Shown here piece after piece: positions 60,962 to 64,000 of a stretch of 64,000 nt of DNA (positions within the stretch are counted from its first letter, which is position 1; each line of letters opens with the position of its first letter). Location of the stretch: contig NZ_JAQMUE010000083.1 in assembly GCF_028330985.1 (NCBI RefSeq), forward strand, positions 1 to 64,000. Direction: 5' to 3'. The notes under the pieces were generated by a model. It saw only the letters and a program-made list of their open reading frames with translations, was not told the DNA's origin and ran no database searches. The position numbers and the translations under genes are program-made. Source of the DNA: Roseofilum reptotaenium CS-1145. GTDB taxonomy: Bacteria; Cyanobacteriota; Cyanobacteriia; Cyanobacteriales; Desertifilaceae.

Positions 60962-63463
60962 ATGACTCAAACCTTAGCCCTAGGAAATGTAACCAGTGAA
61001 GCTCAAAAAAATGAAGCTTTCGTTCTTTGGTTTGAACAAGTTGGCATCAGCGACATTCCCTTAGTTGGCGGTAAAAACGCCTCTCTAGGCGAAATGATCC
61101 AACAATTGACTCCCAAAGGTGTGGTTGTGCCCAATGGATTTGCTACCACAGCCCATGCTTATCGCTACTTCATTCAATCCGCAGGTTTAGAAAGCAAACT
61201 GCGGGAATTATTCTCCGATCTAGATGTCGAAGATCTGAGCAACTTACGGCAACGGGGTAAAAAAGCCCGATCGCTGATCCTCGATACCCCATTCCCAGAA
61301 GATCTTGAGCAGGCGATCGCCAAAGCCTATGAAAGAATGTGCCAATGGTATGGCAATCCAGACAACGGTAACCTCAACGAAGTAGACGTAGCAGTGCGAT
61401 CGAGTGCTACGGCTGAAGATTTGCCCGATGCCAGCTTTGCCGGTCAACAAGAAACCTACCTCAACGTCTATGGTGTAGATGCGGTTCTCAAAGCATGCCA
61501 TAAATGCTTTGCCTCCATCTTTACCGATCGCGCGATCTCCTATCGGACAGTAAAAGGCTTCGATCACTTTGATGTTGCCCTCTCCGTTGGCGTACAGAAA
61601 ATGGTACGTTCTGACTTGGCTTCCTCTGGTGTAATGTTCTCCATCGACACCGAAACCGGATTCAAAAACGCAGCTCTAGTTACGGCTGCCTATGGTTTAG
61701 GGGAAAACGTCGTTCAAGGAGCCGTCAACCCTGACGAATACTTCGTCTTCAAGCCAACCCTCAAAGACGGCTATCGTCCGATCCTGGAAAAACGCCTGGG
61801 TACTAAAGAACTGAAGATGGTCTATGACTTGGGTGGATCGAAACTCACTAAAAACGTTTCCGTTCCCGAATCTGAGCGAGGCAAATACTGCCTGAACCAC
61901 GATGAAATTCTTCAGTTGGCCAAATGGGCTTGTATTATTGAAGACCACTACTCCGAAGTCCGGGGCACTTACACCCCCATGGATATTGAATGGGCAAAAG
62001 ATGGGGTGACTGGCGACCTGTTCATCGTGCAAGCGCGTCCCGAAACCGTTCAATCTCAGAAATCTGGCAGTATTCTCAAGAACTACAAACTCAAAGGAAC
62101 ATCCAACATCGCCGTTCGCGGTCGTGCCGTCGGTGAAATGATCGGTCAAGGCAGTGCCAGAGTGATTCTTGATGTTCACCGCATCGACGAGTTCCAAGCC
62201 GGTGAAGTCTTGGTGACCAACAAGACTGACCCTGACTGGGAACCGATCATGAAGAGAGCCAGTGCAATTGTCACCAACCAAGGCGGTCGGACTTGTCACG
62301 CAGCAATTATTGCACGGGAAATGGGTATTCCAGCGATTGTCGGTTGTGGAGATGCCACCCAACTGCTGACCACCGGTCAAGAAGTCACCGTGTCGTGCTC
62401 TGAAGGTGAAGAAGGACGGGTTTATGACGGTCTAGTTCCCTTTGATGTCATTGAAACCCAACTCGACAACCTACCCAAGACCCGCACCCAAATCTTGATG
62501 AATGTGGGTAACCCCGAAGAAGCCTTCGGTTTATCCTCCATTCCCTGTGACGGTGTTGGACTAGCCCGGTTAGAGTTTATTATTGCCAACCACATTAAAG
62601 CTCATCCCTTGGCCCTGCTGCGGTACAACGAACTCGAAGACGAGTTAGCCAAACGGGAAATCGCCAAACTCACCGCTCTCTACGACAACAAGCCTGATTT
62701 CTTCGTAGACAAACTGGCCCATGGTATCGGCATGATTGCGGCTTCCTTCTATCCCAATCCAGTGATTGTACGGATGTCTGACTTCAAGAGTAATGAATAT
62801 GCCAACCTCTTAGGCGGTCGTCAGTTTGAACCCAAAGAAGAAAACCCGATGATTGGTTGGCGTGGTGCATCCCGCTACTACGACCCCAACTATCGCGAAG
62901 CCTATGGTTTAGAGTGTAAAGCGCTCAAACGCGTTCGGGATGAAATGGGCTTAACCAATGTGATTCCGATGATTCCCTTCTGCCGCACACCCGATGAAGG
63001 TCGCAAAGTGTTGGCTGAAATGGAAAGCAATGGCTTGAAACGCGGCGAAAATGGTTTGCAAGTTTACGTGATGTGCGAATTGCCCAGTAACGTGATCTAT
63101 GCTGACGAATTTGCCCAAGTCTTTGATGGCTTCTCGATTGGTTCTAACGATTTAACCCAGTTAACCTTGGGATTAGACCGTGACTCTGCCTTGGTTGCTC
63201 ACATCTTTGACGAACGGAATGAAGCGGTTCGTCGGATGGTACAAATTGCTATCAAAGCAGCGAAGAAACACAATCGCAAGATTGGTATTTGCGGTCAAGC
63301 GCCTAGTGACTATCCAGAGTTCGCCCGCTTCTTGGTTGAACTTGGCATTGATTCCATGAGTTTGAACCCGGATTCTGTTCTCAAGACTATCTTGGATATC
63401 AGCAAGATGGAACAGTCGGGAACCATTATGGATGAGGTGTTGGAGGTAGCTCAGGCTAACTAA
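60962..63463 (+). CDS. ppsA: Phosphoenolpyruvate synthase
   Basis: An 833-residue enzyme making PEP from pyruvate and ATP. The N-terminal ATP-binding domain starts VPLVGGKNASLGEM (here IPLVGGKNASLGEM) and contains VRSSATAEDLPDASFAGQQE; the swivelling phosphohistidine domain has TNQGGRTCHAAIIAREMGIP with the catalytic His; the C-terminal barrel has GVGLARLEFII, CGQAPSDYPEF and SNDLTQLTLGLDRDS. Length is normal. GGAGG lies just before the ATG. Confidence 0.96.
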   Translation: MTQTLALGNVTSEAQKNEAFVLWFEQVGISDIPLVGGKNASLGEMIQQLTPKGVVVPNGFATTAHAYRYFIQSAGLESKLRELFSDLDVEDLSNLRQRGKKARSLILDTPFPEDLEQAIAKAYERMCQWYGNPDNGNLNEVDVAVRSSATAEDLPDASFAGQQETYLNVYGVDAVLKACHKCFASIFTDRAISYRTVKGFDHFDVALSVGVQKMVRSDLASSGVMFSIDTETGFKNAALVTAAYGLGENVVQGAVNPDEYFVFKPTLKDGYRPILEKRLGTKELKMVYDLGGSKLTKNVSVPESERGKYCLNHDEILQLAKWACIIEDHYSEVRGTYTPMDIEWAKDGVTGDLFIVQARPETVQSQKSGSILKNYKLKGTSNIAVRGRAVGEMIGQGSARVILDVHRIDEFQAGEVLVTNKTDPDWEPIMKRASAIVTNQGGRTCHAAIIAREMGIPAIVGCGDATQLLTTGQEVTVSCSEGEEGRVYDGLVPFDVIETQLDNLPKTRTQILMNVGNPEEAFGLSSIPCDGVGLARLEFIIANHIKAHPLALLRYNELEDELAKREIAKLTALYDNKPDFFVDKLAHGIGMIAASFYPNPVIVRMSDFKSNEYANLLGGRQFEPKEENPMIGWRGASRYYDPNYREAYGLECKALKRVRDEMGLTNVIPMIPFCRTPDEGRKVLAEMESNGLKRGENGLQVYVMCELPSNVIYADEFAQVFDGFSIGSNDLTQLTLGLDRDSALVAHIFDERNEAVRRMVQIAIKAAKKHNRKIGICGQAPSDYPEFARFLVELGIDSMSLNPDSVLKTILDISKMEQSGTIMDEVLEVAQAN

Positions 63464-63515
63464 CAACAGGTTTGGATTTTGGATTCACTCTATCTCAGCA
63501 ATCTAAAATCCACAC

Positions 63516-63557
63516 AAACTGCCCTGGGGAGGAAATAACCCTGGGGCGGTTTTGTTT
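63516..63557 (+). terminator. Intrinsic terminator of ppsA
   Basis: AAACTGCCCTGGGG-9 bases-CCCTGGGGCGGTTT, a 14-bp stem with three G-T wobbles, then TGTTTT, 53 bp past the stop. Confidence 0.8.
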
Positions 63558-63568
63558 TGGGATTTACA

Positions 63569-63600
63569 GGGAATAGGCAATAGGGAATAGGCAATAGGGG
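63569..63600. repeat. 7-mer tandem repeat patch
   Basis: Alternating GGGAATA and GGCAATA units, complementary in wording to the patch at 51732-51770. Confidence 0.7.
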
Positions 63601-63609
63601 AAACCCAGA

Positions 63610-64000
63610 TTACCTATTGCTGATTACCCGTTGAGCAGTTCTGAGGATTTGGCCGGCTAAAATGGCGGCTCCAAAGCCATTATCGATATTGACGACTCCA
63701 ATGCCTGCGGCACAGGAGTTGAGCATGGTGAGCAGGGGGGCTAACCCGTTAAAGCTGGCTCCATACCCGATACTGGTGGGGACGGCAATGACAGGAGAGC
63801 CGACTAAACCGGCGACGACACTGGGGAGAGCGCCTTCCATACCGGCGACGACAATCAGGACATGGGCTTGGTCTAAAACAGCACGATTGCTGAGGAGGCG
63901 ATGGATACCGGCAACCCCAACATCCCAGAGTCTTTGGACGTGAAAGCCTGAGAGTTCAGCAGTGATGGCAGCTTCTTCAGCGACGGATAAATCGGCGGTT
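63610..64000 (-). CDS. larB: LarB-like nickel-pincer cofactor enzyme (partial, 5' end outside window)
   Basis: The frame is open from the right edge to the stop at 63610 (130 residues). It reads [20 protein letters not shown], then [40 protein letters not shown] and [20 protein letters not shown], which is the AIR-carboxylase-like C-terminal half of LarB. LarB carboxylates and hydrolyses nicotinic acid adenine dinucleotide as the first step to the nickel-pincer nucleotide of lactate racemase. An internal ATG at 63840 is not the start. Confidence 0.9.
   Translation of the reverse strand, partial: TADLSVAEEAAITAELSGFHVQRLWDVGVAGIHRLLSNRAVLDQAHVLIVVAGMEGALPSVVAGLVGSPVIAVPTSIGYGASFNGLAPLLTMLNSCAAGIGVVNIDNGFGAAILAGQILRTAQRVISNR

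Noticed and set aside
61697-62380. 227-codon frame antisense to ppsA
   Set aside because: Lies wholly inside a strongly conserved gene; a by-product of its codon pattern.

Overview
The window comes from a cyanobacterial chromosome, probably a filamentous, oscillatorian-type organism. Evidence: psbV and psbV2 side by side, a class-C flavodiiron protein, a CpcS/CpeS-type bilin lyase, SipA, a GUN4-containing protein, the order rimP-nusA-ylxR-infB, and very frequent HIP1 sites (GCGATCGC). Dispersed palindromes and 7-mer tandem repeats (variants of TATTCCC/TATTGCC) fill many intergenic gaps. Genus cannot be decided from the sequence.

Layout. 1-2.3 kb: an IS630-like transposase tail, a frameshifted Rpn-type nuclease gene, and a CRISPR array of 8 repeats without cas genes. 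2.3-6.5 kb: a lipid kinase, a beta-propeller/transglutaminase protein and a membrane protein. 6.6-12.5 kb: the translation/transcription operon rimP-nusA-ylxR-infB behind a hairpin leader. 12.6-23 kb is the accessory region: metR and metE, normally divergent neighbours, lie 2.9 kb apart, and their shared control region exists in two diverged copies flanking an insert. The insert carries a 362-residue protein that I read as an ExoY/edema-factor-like nucleotidyl cyclase, plus decayed genes. Beyond metE lie an isoprenoid synthase, a DUF4157 (eCIS-core) protein with an ADP-ribosyltransferase-like C-terminus, a MazEF pair and gene fragments.

23-32.6 kb: housekeeping genes (prfC, ppk2, msrA, tRNA-Asp, a sirohydrochlorin chelatase coupled to sipA, the PDH E2 subunit, a YlqD protein, an acyl-ACP/CoA synthetase). 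32.8-35.2 kb: an IS605-type remnant just ahead of psbV-psbV2, then rsmH. 35.4-40.5 kb: a degenerate receiver, a metallopeptidase, a hybrid histidine kinase and an O-methyltransferase. 40.5-49.9 kb: a NACHT-GUN4 protein, a KaiB-like protein downstream of pilT, wecB, a PAS-GGDEF-EAL protein and a CPBP protease. 50-56 kb: DUF3326 with a coupled small ORF, a ferredoxin, an internally deleted tnpB touching purK, and a flavodiiron protein. 56-64 kb: a secreted protein, the bilin lyase, a two-domain ArsA ATPase, an HxlR regulator, ppsA and the 3' part of larB.

The strongest candidates for something undescribed are the cyclase-like protein (13918-15006), the duplicated metR/metE control region with a conserved MetE-like leader peptide, the DUF4157-ART protein in an apparent operon with an isoprenoid synthase, and the NACHT-GUN4 fusion. 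All functional readings are by recognition of motifs in the sequence; no database search was run.
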